Of a DNA stretch of 64,000 bases, positions 43,401 to 54,470 are shown one piece after another. The notes beneath the pieces are model-generated. The model did no database searches, was not told the DNA's origin, and saw only the letters and a program-made list of their open reading frames with translations. The position numbers were made by a program, and so were the translations under genes. How positions within the stretch are numbered: position 1 is the stretch's first letter; the number at the start of each line of letters is the position of its first letter. The DNA comes from Stomorhina lunata (Eukaryota; Arthropoda; Insecta; Diptera; Rhiniidae), in the NCBI GenBank assembly GCA_933228675.1, contig OW121741.1, positions 20,473,997-20,537,996 of the forward strand. The letters are read 5' to 3'.

Positions 43401-43941
43401 TTGTACTATTTTTTAGTTTAACTAATTGGCTTTATGAGCTAGAAAAATAATTAAAATTTTTTATTGGAAAACATTAAAATTTTCAAATATGGTAACATAA
43501 CCCAGCTTTAAAGCAAAATTTTTAAACAGTTGAAATTTAAAGAAATTTTCACAGATTTTTCTATATTTTCGACCCTCTATATCAGATTTTTAAGATATTT
43601 TACACAAAATGGGTGACCGGTAATAGGTTTTAAATAGTTTTGGAAAAAATGAACTGAAAAATTTTAATTTTTAGATTTTCTTTTTTTCAGTTTTTTTTTT
43701 AGAAATCTGAGATTATTTCGCTTGTGGACTTTAATCATTATTCTTCAACACATGTTCAATTTTATTAGTATTATAAAACTTTTTTTATTATAATTGGTTT
43801 TAACTGGTTTTGTTAATTATAATTTTTATAAACAATTTTGTAATTTATTGAAAATTTTGTAAGAAAAAAATATTGTGTTTCTTCACTCACTTGACCGCAA
43901 AATAATGTTATGAAAACATAAAATTTCCAATTTAAGGCCAT
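37430..43941 (-). CDS. Split gene for a 124-residue secreted protein
   Basis: Function not recognised. Exon 1 43941-43891 encodes 17 residues, MALNWKFYVFITLFCGQ, a signal peptide, ending at a strong donor CAA|GTGAGTG. Exon 2 37753-37430 starts after TTTTTCTCTTACAG and encodes 107 residues to a TAA. The junction is phase 0 and the intron is 6137 bp. The mature protein is compact, with three Cys (TADCHH, NPKCSW, NTICGA) and helical segments (SWIEKALKSLPKYRNFFAGL, AYELQEIF, VAKWLMDNNKKLNEYLLKKG). The signal exon plus phase-0 intron resembles family A, and LNEYLLKK loosely resembles its C terminus, but homology is unproven. The large intron carries a MITE, a 21-bp satellite, a mini-me copy and a tRNA-like repeat. 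Confidence 0.75.
37988..38275. mobile_element. 288-bp MITE with ~40-bp terminal inverted repeats
   Basis: Left end CCAAAGACTCTATAATATAA continues as AGATATTGCATTCCATACA (37988-38026); the right end 38236-38275 is its inverse with two changes and one extra base. No open frame. Target duplication not resolved. It lies inside the intron of the split gene; another terminal fragment is at 33889. Confidence 0.8.
38280..39960. other. Intron stretch without recognised features
   Basis: Unique sequence in the large intron. No coding frame with support on either strand and no repeat unit seen. Confidence 0.4.
39985..40515. repeat. Perfect 21-bp satellite, about 25 copies
   Basis: Unit GTAAGTTTTTCTATAGAAAA plus A, 21 bp, built on the palindrome TTTTTCTATAGAAAAA. 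No variant was seen by eye. Because 21 is divisible by three, the plus strand shows a 238-codon open frame encoding the heptapeptide VSFSIEK repeated; this is likely a by-product. The array sits inside an intron of the minus-strand gene. Confidence 0.97.
40870..40962 (+). pseudogene. Coding-like segment, inverted partner of 41112-41203
   Basis: Plus strand reads QITAFDIDRNLRYFQSICIA then YFKDNQNY before a stop. The segment at 41112-41203 on the minus strand reads QITAFDTDRKLRLLSEYCEV then YLRDVQSY. There are no indels over 28 codons and conserved residues are clustered, suggesting two diverged copies of a former coding sequence. The parent gene is not recognised. Confidence 0.35.
41050..41247 (-). 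CDS. Possible coding fragment or orphan exon, 65 codons
   Basis: An open frame of 65 residues ending DAKSLLEFGIYYDLFF, with normal amino-acid composition in an otherwise AT-skewed intron. Its middle (QITAFDTDRKLRLLSEYCEV) has an inverted diverged partner at 40870-40962. A splice acceptor-like AATTAAAATCAG precedes the conserved part, but its phase (2) does not fit the phase-0 donor of the host gene's exon 1, so an alternative exon is not supported. Function unknown; it could be a duplicated gene relic. Confidence 0.3.
   Translation of the reverse strand: MICYAMLRSYGGRNLIKIRGQITAFDTDRKLRLLSEYCEVYLRDVQSYFDAKSLLEFGIYYDLFF
41205..41290 (+). repeat. tRNA-derived (SINE-like) segment, copy 2
   Basis: ACATATCATATTCTGCCTGG then a canonical B box GGGTTCGAGTCC, with a T-stem pairing (CTGGG with CCTAG, one wobble). 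The A box is poor (TAGCTCCTAAG). Matches copy 1 at 22700-22800 over about 35 bp. Confidence 0.45.
41290..42065. other. Intron stretch without recognised features
   Basis: Part of the large minus-strand intron; no coding or repeat signal beyond general AT richness. Confidence 0.4.
42070..42707 (+). mobile_element. Mini-me/DINE-1-like element, 5'-truncated copy
   Basis: Matches 36477-37129 from TTTAAGCTGTTTCTGTCATT onward, including CCGGGAAGTGAGACCTATGG, the microsatellite GACGGACGGACGGACTGACT and the end CTATGGTGGTGAAGGGTAT. The head found at 36331 is missing. Confidence 0.6.
42890..43480. repeat. Short tandem dimers
   Basis: A dimer of about 133 bp carries TTTGATTTCTTATAACTTTA at about 43218 and 43351, each followed by TAACCG and AAGATATTGTAAT. 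A looser dimer around 42905-43140 shares CGGTTCA and GGAA-CTCTTAA-TATCA-GAAA phrases. Confidence 0.65.
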
Positions 43942-44930
43942 TATTATTATTATCGTTTTTTTTTTCTTCTTATTGATACAAAATTTATAGGCAATAAATT
44001 AACGATCAGGGGCCTTCAATATTCTTAAAAATTTTCCGCCAGCTTTTTAAAAATTACAAAATCTTTAAGGAAAATTTCTGTTACAGTTTATATTAAAAGT
44101 ATTTCTATATAAAAGATTGTTCTATATTTTTAAAATATTATATAGAATTTTTAATTAAATTGATCTGAACTTCTCAACAATTGTTTTAAAACTGTTTTAC
44201 GTTAATTTTAAACGTTACATTTAAACAAACTTTTAAGAGACTTTTTTTTCCACATAATGAGATTTTGTAAAATAAAGGAATTTCTTATCATTTGAATTTA
44301 TAGAAAATACAATTTTTACAATAAATATATAATCATCAGAGACTCAAATTAAGCAAAAAAATATTTAAAATATAGATTAAAAAATATATACATAAGTCGC
44401 TACATTCACATGAAATCATCGATATTTCAGTTTTAAATTTTGCAAATATTTTCTATAAATTTATAATAAAACGTAATAAAATTGCACGTCTCTTCTATAT
44501 ATCAAAAACTGATCTGTCAATCATATGGAAAGAACTCGTAATTTTCAAAACTCTTATCAGTTTTTCAGAACTGAGTGGGAGAGCCGAGACGTGACTTGCC
44601 TTCTGTGGGCCAGTATTTTTTGATAATAGAGAAATCAATATATAAGTCAGGGCCAGCTATGACAAATCATAAGTTCTTAATAGTTTTTAAAAATACAAAT
44701 ATTTGAATATATTTTAATCGAAGACAGACCTCAAATAGGAAACTAATCAAGAAAATGTCTTGAGATTATTGCTCCACAGTCACTTGTTTCAGAAAAAGTC
44801 TAGACTAAAGACAGCGATAGTATTTTTGCAAGTCATAGCTTTTGCGACCCTGTAAATTTTTTTTAAACAAAAACAAATGTCAACGAATTAATTATGGAAA
44901 AAGGAAACTATAAGGGTTGCCCTTATATAA
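43942..44930. other. Upstream region of the split gene and AT-rich spacer
   Basis: On the minus strand a TATAAATTT box (43989-43981) lies about 45 bp before the ATG and is a possible core promoter. The rest has no recognised features. Confidence 0.35.
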
Positions 44931-46950
44931 GAAAATTTTTAAAAATTTCCTTTAAAAAAAAATTGATAAATTTTTAAAAACTTTTGTATAAAAATAAGAA
45001 ATCTTTTAAAAATTTCCTATAAAAATAAGAAATTTTTGAAAAATTTCTTACCAAACTAGGAAATTTTTGAAAAATTTTCAATAAACTCAAAAATTTTTAA
45101 AAAATTTCCTATAAAAATAGGAAATTTTTGAAAAATTTCCTATAAAAACAGGAATTTTTTGAAAAATTTCCTATCAAATAGGAAACTTTTGAAAAATTTC
45201 CTATAAACATAGGAAATTTCTTATAAAAAATAATACATTTTTGAAAAATTTCCTATACAAATAGGAAATTTTTGAAAAATTTCCTATAAAAATAGGAAAT
45301 TTTTGAAAAATTTCCTATAAAAATAGGAAATTTTTGAAAAATTTCCTATAAAAATAGGAAATTTTTGAAAAATTTCCTATAAAAATAGGAAATTTTTGAA
45401 AAATTTCCTATAAAAATAGGAAATTTTTGAAAAATTTCCTATAAAAATAGGAAATTTTTGAAAAAATTTCCTATAAAAATAGGAAATTTTTGAAAAATTT
45501 CCTATAAAAATAGGAAATTTTTGAAAAATTTCCTATAAAAATAGGAAATTTTTGAAAAATTTCCTATAAAAATATTCCTTTAAAAATAGGAAAATTTTGA
45601 AAAATTTCCTATAAAAATAAGAAATTTTTGAAAAATTTCTTACAAAACTAGGAAATTTTTGAAAAATTTTCAATAAACTCAAAAATTTTTAAAAAATTTC
45701 CTATAAAAATAGGAAATTTTTAAAAATTTCATATAAAAACAGGAATTTTTTGAAAAAATTCCTATCAACTAGGAAACTTTAGAAAAATTTCCTATAAACA
45801 GGAAATTTCTTATAAAAAATAATAAATTTTTGAAAAATTTCCTATCAAAATAGGAAATTTTTGAAAAATTTCCTATAAAAATAGGAAATTTTTGAAAAAT
45901 TTCCTATAAAAATAGGAAATTTTTGAAAAATTTCCTATAAAAATAGGAAATTTTGAAAAATTTTCTATAAAAATAGGAAATTTTTGAAAAATTTCCTATA
46001 AAAATAGGAAATTTTTGAAAATTTTCCTGTTAAAATAGGAAATTTTTGGAAAATTTCCTATTAAAATAGGAAATTTTTAAAAAAGTTCCTATTAAAATAG
46101 GAAATTTTTAAAAAATTTCCTATAAAAATATTAAATTTTTAAAAAATTTCCTATAAAAATATTAAATTTTTGAAAAATTTCCTATAAAAATAGGAAATTT
46201 TTGAAAATTTTCCTATAAAAATAGGAAATTTTAGAAAAATTTCCTATAAAAATCGGAAATTTTTGAAAAATTTCCTATAAAAATAGGAAATTTTTGAAAA
46301 ATTTCCTATAAAAATAGGAAATTTTTGAAAAATTTCCTATAAAAATAATAAATTTTTGAAAAATTTCCTATAAAAATAATAAATTTTTGAAAAATTTCCT
46401 ATAAAAATAGGAAATTTTTGAAAAATTTGCTATAAAAAATTCCTTTCAAAAATTTCCTATTTAGGAAATTTTTCAAAAATTTCCTATTTTTACAGGAAAT
46501 TTTTCAAAAAAAATTAAATTAAAAATTTCCTATTTTAATAGGAACTTTTTTAAAAATTTCCTATTTTAATAGGAAATTTTTAAAAAATTTCCTATTTTAA
46601 TAGGAAATTTTTAAAAAATTTCCTATTTTAATAGGAAATTTTTAAAAAATTTCCTATTTTTATAGGAAATTTTTCAAAAATTTCCTATTTTTATAGGAAA
46701 TTTTTCAAAAATTTCCTATTTTTATAGGAAATTTTTCAAAAATTTCCTATTTTTATAGGAAATTTTTCAAAAATTTCCTATTTTTATAGGAAATTTTTCA
46801 AAAATTTCCTATTTTTATAGGAAATTTTTCAAAAATTTCCTATTTTTATAGGAAATTTTTCAAAAATAGGAAATATAAAAATAGGAAATTTATATATAAA
46901 AATAGGAAATTTTTGAAAAATTTTCTATAATGATAGGAAATTTTTGAAAA
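44930..46950. repeat. 31-bp satellite, TAGGAAA variant, with a strand switch
   Basis: The unit is CCTATAAAAATAGGAAA followed by TTTTTGAAAAATTT. A block with decayed units at about 44930-45240 is repeated at about 45565-45830 (same ACTCAAAAATTTT and ATAATACATT-type variants), a higher-order duplication. Near 46435-46465 the array flips to its inverse, CCTATTTTTATAGGAAA, until about 46870. Confidence 0.95.
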
Positions 46951-47673
46951 ATTTTTAAAATTCTCTGTTTTATTTGTCTTCTTTATATTCCTTCCTCTTG
47001 ACAACAGAAATTGCTTTATTCTTGAATTATTTTCTTCTTTGATTTTGAAAACTACCTTCAAATGTTAGTGACTTTTTGATGAGTAATTGTCGTAAACAAC
47101 CAGATTAAAATTTATTACTTACTATATTGTTTATAAATAATTACTAAGAAATATTTATAAATTTATTTGTAAACAAATTTAATAGCTCTGATTATTTTAA
47201 CCATATTTTCTATAACAAAGGACATAAAAAGGGGGAATTTTGTTTTGCATTGAAGCATAACTTCCTAAAAACATAATTTTTGGAAATTTTATTTCAATCG
47301 TATCTTTTTTTAAAAATTTTTTTTAATTTAAAAAAATATTTTTTATTTAATTCCTAGAATTTTTCTAATTGGGTCACTTTCATCCAGATGTATTCGAAAT
47401 TAATTCCTAATAAATTTTGAGTACTAAAATGTCTAGCAAATTTGAATTCTTTTAATGAACTTGACATAATTTATGATATTATTTAAATCATTAGAAACAT
47501 TTGGGCATTAATCATAGAAAACGAGAATAATTAATTTTGCAAATTTTTTATAACATACAAAATTTTTCGATATTAAATTTTTTCTTTAAAATATTGCTTT
47601 TCTGTTTTTTTTATTATAGTATTTCTGTGGCTTTACGATATTTTTATTTGGGTTCATTTTTTTGTATTTTCAG
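46950..47673. other. Probable intron before the ADAMTS-like exons
   Basis: AT-rich, no coding signal. It ends in the acceptor TTTTTTTGTATTTTCAG at 47673, so an upstream exon must lie further left or outside the recognisable sequence. Confidence 0.5.
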
Positions 47674-48150
47674 AAATTCTTCCACTGGCAAATTACATTT
47701 GAGCAAAAATTGCATTGGAGTCTATAAACGCTATGAATTGTGTAATGAACAGGTGATTATTATTGATTTATATTAAAATCTAAAACTTTTAATAATTTTT
47801 CCAAAATCTTATACCAGCCTTGTCCTTCTCACCAAGAAGACTTTAGAGCTTTCCAATGTTCTTCCTATAATAATGTCGATTTCCAGGGCCAGCAGTTCAT
47901 GTGGGAGCCATATTTAAAGGGTAAGTTGTGAATATTTCAAGAAATTATTTCAAATTTTAAGAAAAATTTAACATTTCTTTACTAATTTTTAGATGATGCC
48001 GAGTGTGAATTGAATTGCAAGCCCTTGGGCATGAAATATTTTGCTACTTTAAATTCCACAGTCATTGATGGTACACCCTGTGAAAAGCCAGCTGAATATT
48101 ATAGATCCAATTATAAAGGACGAGCCATGTGTATCGAGGGTGTTTGTAAG
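47674..48150 (+). CDS. ADAMTS-like/papilin-type extracellular protein, three internal exons
   Basis: Partial gene. Exons: 47674-47752 (79 bp, enters in phase 2), 47818-47920 (103 bp) and 47993-48150 (158 bp), separated by 65- and 72-bp introns with GT-AG ends (CAG|GTGATT, AAGG|GTAAGT, AAG|GTAAGA). They encode the end of a thrombospondin type 1 module (NCIGVYKRYELCNEQPCP) and then an ADAMTS-type Cys-rich module: DFRAFQCSSYN, WEPYL, CELNCKPLGMKYF, VIDGTPC and CIEGVCK, with the expected Cys spacing. Such proteins are secreted extracellular-matrix components; no metalloprotease domain is in view, so the ADAMTS-like or papilin branch is preferred over a protease but not proven. No start or stop is in the window; the neighbouring satellite arrays probably lie in its introns. 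Confidence 0.85.
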
Positions 48151-49640
48151 GTAAGAAACAAAAATTTTTTAAGAAAAGTAAGAAAAAATCATTGACATTT
48201 GTAATAAAACGTTAAAACATTCAAATATAAAGTGATTTCTTTGGTGTTAGTGCTAAAACACTTGTATAACAGTTGTTTCAAAAATCTAAAGCATACCTTG
48301 AGGCTGTTGTTAAATTGCTGTTATCTATGATGTTATTGAAAATTTTCTGTTGACTAGTTAACATCAATGATGTTATTTAACATTTTAGTGTTAATAACAC
48401 TTGAAATTAACAGTTTTTGGCTTAAAAGAGCTGTCACATTTAAAATTTATACAGAAAACCGGAAATTTATGAAAGCCTTGTGTGTTTTAAACCATAAAAC
48501 TCTAAAATTTCTTAAATAAAAACACTTTGATCTTATTTGTAACTAAAAAAAGAGTGAGATGTTAACAATTTATTTAATGAAAGACTCATCTAAAAACTAT
48601 ATATTGACCAATCACTGACTGTTTAAGTGGAGTTTTGCTTATGTATAGAATAATATTAAAATTGAACATAATAAGCATCTGGTTTTTATTTGTTAAAAGA
48701 AATTCTAATTATAAACATCTTAATTCTTGAAAAGTCAAAGAGAAATAAATAAATGAAAGTATTTTTTTTTATAATTTGCCCTACAAAACAGGAAGAATTA
48801 AGTCACTAGTATCAGCTAAAGTGAGCAAAAGTGGCCTATATCTTTAATTTATGGCAAATGAAAGTATCAAATGTTTTCCATATATTTTTCTTGCTGACTA
48901 AAACCACAATTTCAAAGTTGCCTCAACACCTTCACCACCTTTCAAGTCATTTGGAATATAAAAGAAAATTATAGAAACTAAAAAAAAATATACAAAAACC
49001 TCAAACATGTTCCCTTTATTAAAACAAGATTTAAAAAAAAAAAAACTAATAAATTCAGACCAATAATTAAAAAAAACATTGAGGTTTTTATGCAATATTA
49101 ACTGAATGACTGAATAAATGATTTAATCTGATAAACTAGAGAAGGAATAAGGGAATGAGTAATGGTCTTAAATGCTTGATTTTCTTTTATTAAACTAAGA
49201 TAATTGTTCACTTTTATTACATGAAAAACTTTTTTTCCTTAATTTTTTATTTCAATCTAAGAAGTTTTTAAATTTTTACTTAAGTCCGGTCAAAATCATT
49301 CCCTTTCTTATCATTTCCCTGACATTGATAACTTTATTAAAGCCAGCCTAAAAATTCTGCAGACAAAAATATTTCTGTTAAAATGAACCCAAATGCAAGT
49401 TTTCAATTTAAACCGCCCGTCTGTCTCTTAGGCTGCCTTTTTGAAAATTTAGTTGTTTCCCTTTTCGACACCTTCAAAAATTTATCAACCAAATGTCAGT
49501 TTAAGTAACTTTATTACTTCTGTCTATCTTCTTTTCCAATATTCAAAACAAAAGTCAAACCAGACTAAAAATGTGTTAAGGTATTTTAGGACAAAAAATC
49601 TTATAAATAGCGGGTGTCAAAGTAAAGGCTGTAGCAAGAG
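48151..49640. other. Probable intron after the ADAMTS-like exons
   Basis: AT-rich unique sequence, no further Cys-rich exon recognised. Small open frames at 48898-49095 (-) and 49453-49653 (+) look random. Confidence 0.45.
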
Positions 49641-52600
49641 AAAAATTTCTTAAAAAATTTCCTATAAAAATAGGAAATTTTTGAAAACTTTCCAATAAAA
49701 ATAGGAAAAATTTCCTCTAAAAGAAAAAAAATTTTAAAATTTCTTAAATTTATTGAAATTTTTTAAAAAATTTTTTATTTTTATAGGAAATTTTTCAAAA
49801 TTTTCTTATTTTTATAGAAAATTTTTAAAAAATTTCTTATTTTTATAGGAAATTTTTAAAAAATTTCTTATTTTTATAGGAAATTTTTCAAAAATTTCTT
49901 ATTTTTATAGGAAATTTCTCAAAAATTTCTTATTTTTATAGAAAATTTTTCAAAAATTTCTTATAATTATTGGAAATTTTTCAAAAATTTTTTAATTTTA
50001 TAAAAAATTTTTCAAAAATTTCTTATTTTTATAGGAAATTTTTCAAAACTTTTTTATTTTTATAGGAATTTTTTCAAAATTTTTTAGTTTTATAGGAATT
50101 TTTTCGAAATTTATTTTTTTAATAAGAATTTTTTCAAAAATTTGTTATTTAAATTTTTTAAAAATTTCCTCTTTTTATAGAAAATTTTTTAAAAATTTCC
50201 TATTTTTATAGCAAAATTAAAAAAAATTCCTTATCCTTTTAGGAAATTTTTAAAAAATTTCTTATTTTTAGGAATTTGTTCAAAAATTTCTTTTTTTTTA
50301 CAAATTTCTTAGAAAAAGAGGAAATTTTTGAATAATTTCCTATAAAAATAGCAAATTTTTGAAAAATTTCCCATAAAAATAGGAAATTTTTGAAAAATTT
50401 CCCATAAAAATAGGAAATTTTTGAAAAATTTCCTATAAAAATAGGAAATTTTTGAAAAATTTCCTATAAAAATAGGAAATTTTTGAAAAATTTCCTATAA
50501 AAATAGGAAATTTTTGAAAAATTTCCTATAAAAATAGGAAATTTTTGAAAAATTTCCTATAAAAATAGAAATTTTTGAAAAATTTCCTATAAAAATAGGA
50601 AATTTTTGAAAAATTTCCTATAAAAATAGGAAATTTTTGAAAAATTTCCTATAAAAATAGGAAATTTTTGAAAAATTTCCTATAAAAATAGTAAATTTTT
50701 GAAAAATTTCCAATAAAAATAGGAAATTTTTGAAATTTTTTCCTATAAAAATAGGAAATTTTTGAAAAATTTCCTATAAAAATAGGAAATTTTTGAAAAA
50801 TTTCCTATAAAAATAGGAAATTTTTGAAAAATTTCCTATAAAAATAGGAAATTTTTAAAAAATTTCCTATAAAAATAGGAAATTTTTGAAAAATTTCCTA
50901 TAAAAATAGGAAATTTTTGAAAAATTTCCTATAAAAATAGGAAATTTTTGAAAAATTTCCTATAAAAATAGGAAATTTTTGAAAAATTTCCTATAAAAAT
51001 AGGAAATTTTTGAAAAATTTCCTATAAAAATAGGAAATTTTTGAAAAATTTCCTATAAAAATAGGAAATTTTTGAAAAATTTCCTATAAAAATAGGAAAT
51101 TTTTGAAAAATTTCCTATAAAAATAGGAAATTTTTGAAAAATTTCCTATAAAAATAGGAAATTTTTTAAAAATTTCCTATAAAAATAGGAAATTTTTGAA
51201 AAATTTCCTATAAAAATAGGAAATTTTTGAAAAATTTCCTATGAAATTAGGAAATTTTTGAAAAATTTCCTATAAAAATAGGAAATTTTTGAAAAATTTC
51301 CTATAAAAATAGGAAATTTTTGAAAAATTTCCTATAAGAATAGGAAATTTTTGAAAAATTTCCTATAAAAATAGGAAATTTTTTAAAAATTTCCTATAAA
51401 AATAGGAAATTTTTGAAAAATTTCCTATAAAAATAGGACATCTTTGAAAAATTTCCTATAAAAATAGGAAATTTTTGAAAAATTTCCTATAAAAATAGGA
51501 AATTTTTGAAAAATTTTCTATAAAAATAGGAAATTTTTGAAAAATTTCCTATAAAAATAGGAAATTTTTGAAAAATTTCCTATAAAAATAGTAAATTTTT
51601 GAAAAATTTCCTATAAAAATAGGAAATTTTTGAAAAATTTCCTATAAAAATAGGAAATTTTTGAAAAATTTCCTATAAAAATAGGAAATTTTTGAAAAAT
51701 TTCCTATAAAAATAGGAAATTTTTAAAATTCTTATTTTTATAGGAGATTTTTGAAAAATTTCCTATAAAAATAGGAAATTTTTGAAAAATTTCCTATAAA
51801 AATAGGAAATTTTTGAAAAATTTCCTATAAAAATAGGAAATTTTTGAAAAATTTCCTATAAAAATAGGAAATTTTTGAAAAATTTCCTATAAAAATAGGA
51901 AATTTTTGAAAAATTTCCTATAAAAATAGGAAATTTTTGAAAAATTTCCTATAAAATTAGGAAATTTTTGAAAAATTTCCTATACAAATAGGAAATTTTT
52001 GAAAAATTTCCTATAAAAATAGGAAATTTTTGAAAAATTTCCTATAAAAATAGTAAATTTTTAAAAAATTTCCTATAAAAACAGGAAATTTTTGAAAAAT
52101 TTCCTATAAAAATAGGAAATTTTTGAAAAATTTCCTATAAAAACAGGAAATTTTTGAAAAATTTCCTATAAAAATAGGAAATTTTTGAAAAATTTCCTAT
52201 AAAAATAAGAATTTTTTAAAAATTTTTGAAAAATTTCCTATAAAAATAGGAAATTTTTGAAAAATTTCCTATAAAAATAGGAAATTTTTGAAAAATTTCC
52301 TATAAAAATAGGAAATTTTTGAAAAATTTCCTATAAAAATAGGAAATTTTTGAAAAATTTCCTATAAAAATAGGAAATTTTTGAAAAATTTCCTATAAAA
52401 ATAGGAAATTTTTGAAAAATTTCCTATAAAAATTGGAAATTTTTGAAAAAATTTCCTATAAAAATAGGAAATTTTTGAAAAATTTCCTATAAAAATAGGA
52501 AATTTTTAAAAAATTTCCTATCAAACTAGGAAATTTTTAAAAAATTTCCTATACAAATAGGAAATTTTTGAAAAATTTCCTATCAAAATAGGAAATTTTT

Positions 52601-53460
52601 AAAAAATTTCCTATACAAATAGGAAATTTTTGAAAAATTTCATATAAAAATAGGAAATTATTGAACAATTTTCTATAAAAATTGGAAATTTTTGAAAAAT
52701 TTCCTATAAAAATAGGAAATTTTTGAAAAATTTCCTATAAATATAGGAAATTTTTGAAAAAATTCGTATAAAAATAGGAAATTATTGAACAATTTTCTAT
52801 AAAAATTGGAAATTTTTGAAAAATTTCCTAAAAATAGGAAATTCTTGAAAAATTTCCTATAAAAATAGGAAATTCTTGAAAAATTTCCTATAAAAATACG
52901 AAATTCTTGAAAAATTTCCTACAAAAATAGGAAATTTTTGAAAAATTTCTTATAAATATAGAAAATTTTTGAATAATTTCGTATAAAAATAGGAAATTCT
53001 TGAAAAATTTCCTATAAAAACAGGAAATTTTTGGAAAATTTCATATAAAAATAGGAAATTTTTGAAAAATTTCCTATAAAAACAGGAAATTAAAAAAAAA
53101 AATCCTATAAAAATGGGAAATTTTTGAAAAAATTCCTATAAAAATGGGAAATTTTTGAAAAAATTCCTATAAAAAAAGGAAATTTTTGAAAAATTTCCTA
53201 TAAAAAGAGGAAATATTTGAAAAATTTCATATAAAAACAGGACATTTTTGAAAAATTTCCTATGAAAAAAGAAATTTTTGAAAAATTTCTTATAAAAACA
53301 GGAAATTTCCTATTTTTAGAGGAATTTTTCAAAAATTTCTTATTTTTTTACAGAAAATTTTTGAAAAATTTCTTTTCAAAAATTTCTTATTTTTACAGAA
53401 AATTTTTCAAAGAATTTTTATACTATAGGAAATTTTTTAAAAATTTCTCATTTTTATTCA
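49640..53460. repeat. 31-bp satellite, TAGGAAA variant, long array with strand switches
   Basis: Same unit as 44930-46440. About 49760-50290 is in inverse orientation and degenerate; about 50310-53300 is direct, roughly 95 units, very homogeneous between 50450 and 52500; about 53300-53460 is inverse again. A micro-inversion lies at about 51725-51750. Edges are more decayed than the middle, as expected of an array homogenised by unequal exchange. Confidence 0.96.
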
Positions 53461-54470
53461 AAATGTGATCATTTTCTATTAATACCCGGACAAATATTTC
53501 ATATGACTCCTCTAAAACATCTGCTTTACATTTAAGTAGACAAGATTCTGAGTATTCTCAACTTAACAAAAATATCGAGAATTCACTTGTTGAGTCATTT
53601 TATTTGCCGTTAATGAATGAATCAATTCAAAATTTAATTTTGAGCCATAAAAACGTTTCGAATAGACAAAGTCTCGCAAATTAATAAAAGAAAATTACTA
53701 TTTTTGTTCTTAAGAAAATTTTTTATTTAAGACACGATTTTTGTTTTTTTTGGTTTTTGATTATTGTCAATTCAATATAATACTTAGAGCTTTGGCGGAA
53801 ATTTTGTCAGTCTTCAAAGACGCGTTGTAAGTCCCGGGTGTTGAAATATCGAACTTAAAGTTAAACAAAAGTTTGAAAAAAAAAAAACAAATAAAGATCG
53901 TAACAAATCGAATTTAATTTTACGCTAATTTACGCATCGCTTCTATGTTATACTTCAGTTTTAATAATTTTTTTGTTTGAGTTGCAAATAATTATAAAAA
54001 CTTGAAATGTTATTGAAATAAGCTCCTTAAATTCAGTCTTTCTTGTACTAGAGCTCGGAGTATCTGAATTCGAATTAAAAACAACTTTTGTTTTAGTGAC
54101 AAACAAATATTGAAATTAGTACTTAATTAATGAAGCTACAAAAACAATAGCTAGACTAAGCTTTAGCGTTTTGAGTATCTGAAGAAATGAAAACGCTGTC
54201 AAAGTTATCAGTTGTCAGTCATTCAGTCAGTGTTAAAACTAATTCAATTTGCCTATTTAATACTCGCTGTTAGTCGTTGATAGCTTGGACTCATATCATC
54301 AGAATCTCGTGCGAAATACGTACCGTTTTTCAATATTTAGTACAAATATACAAATGAGCAAAAAAGAAAAAAATGTTTCAAAGAAACACCTTAGTGTGAA
54401 GCTTTTATGCTTCAAAGTTAGGGTGTGCTGCAAAGACGACTTTTTTACATACACATTTTACATAAAAAAA
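53460..54470 (+). promoter_or_regulatory. Promoter/5' leader-like unique DNA between arrays
   Basis: Less repetitive DNA. Around 54205-54245 it reads AAAACGCTGTCAAAG then CAGTTGTCAGTCATTCAGTC, with several TCAGT Initiator-like matches followed by AT-rich leader-like sequence. No coding exon recognised; the 65-codon frame at 54285 is unsupported. Tentative alternative promoter of a gene to the right. Confidence 0.25.

Noticed and set aside
46846..47061. 71-codon minus-strand frame ending in NFLFLYF-type repeats
   Set aside because: Its second half is satellite sequence and its first half is not recognisable.
48010..48195. Stand-alone 61-codon gene
   Set aside because: It is the third exon of the ADAMTS-like gene read past its splice donor at 48150.
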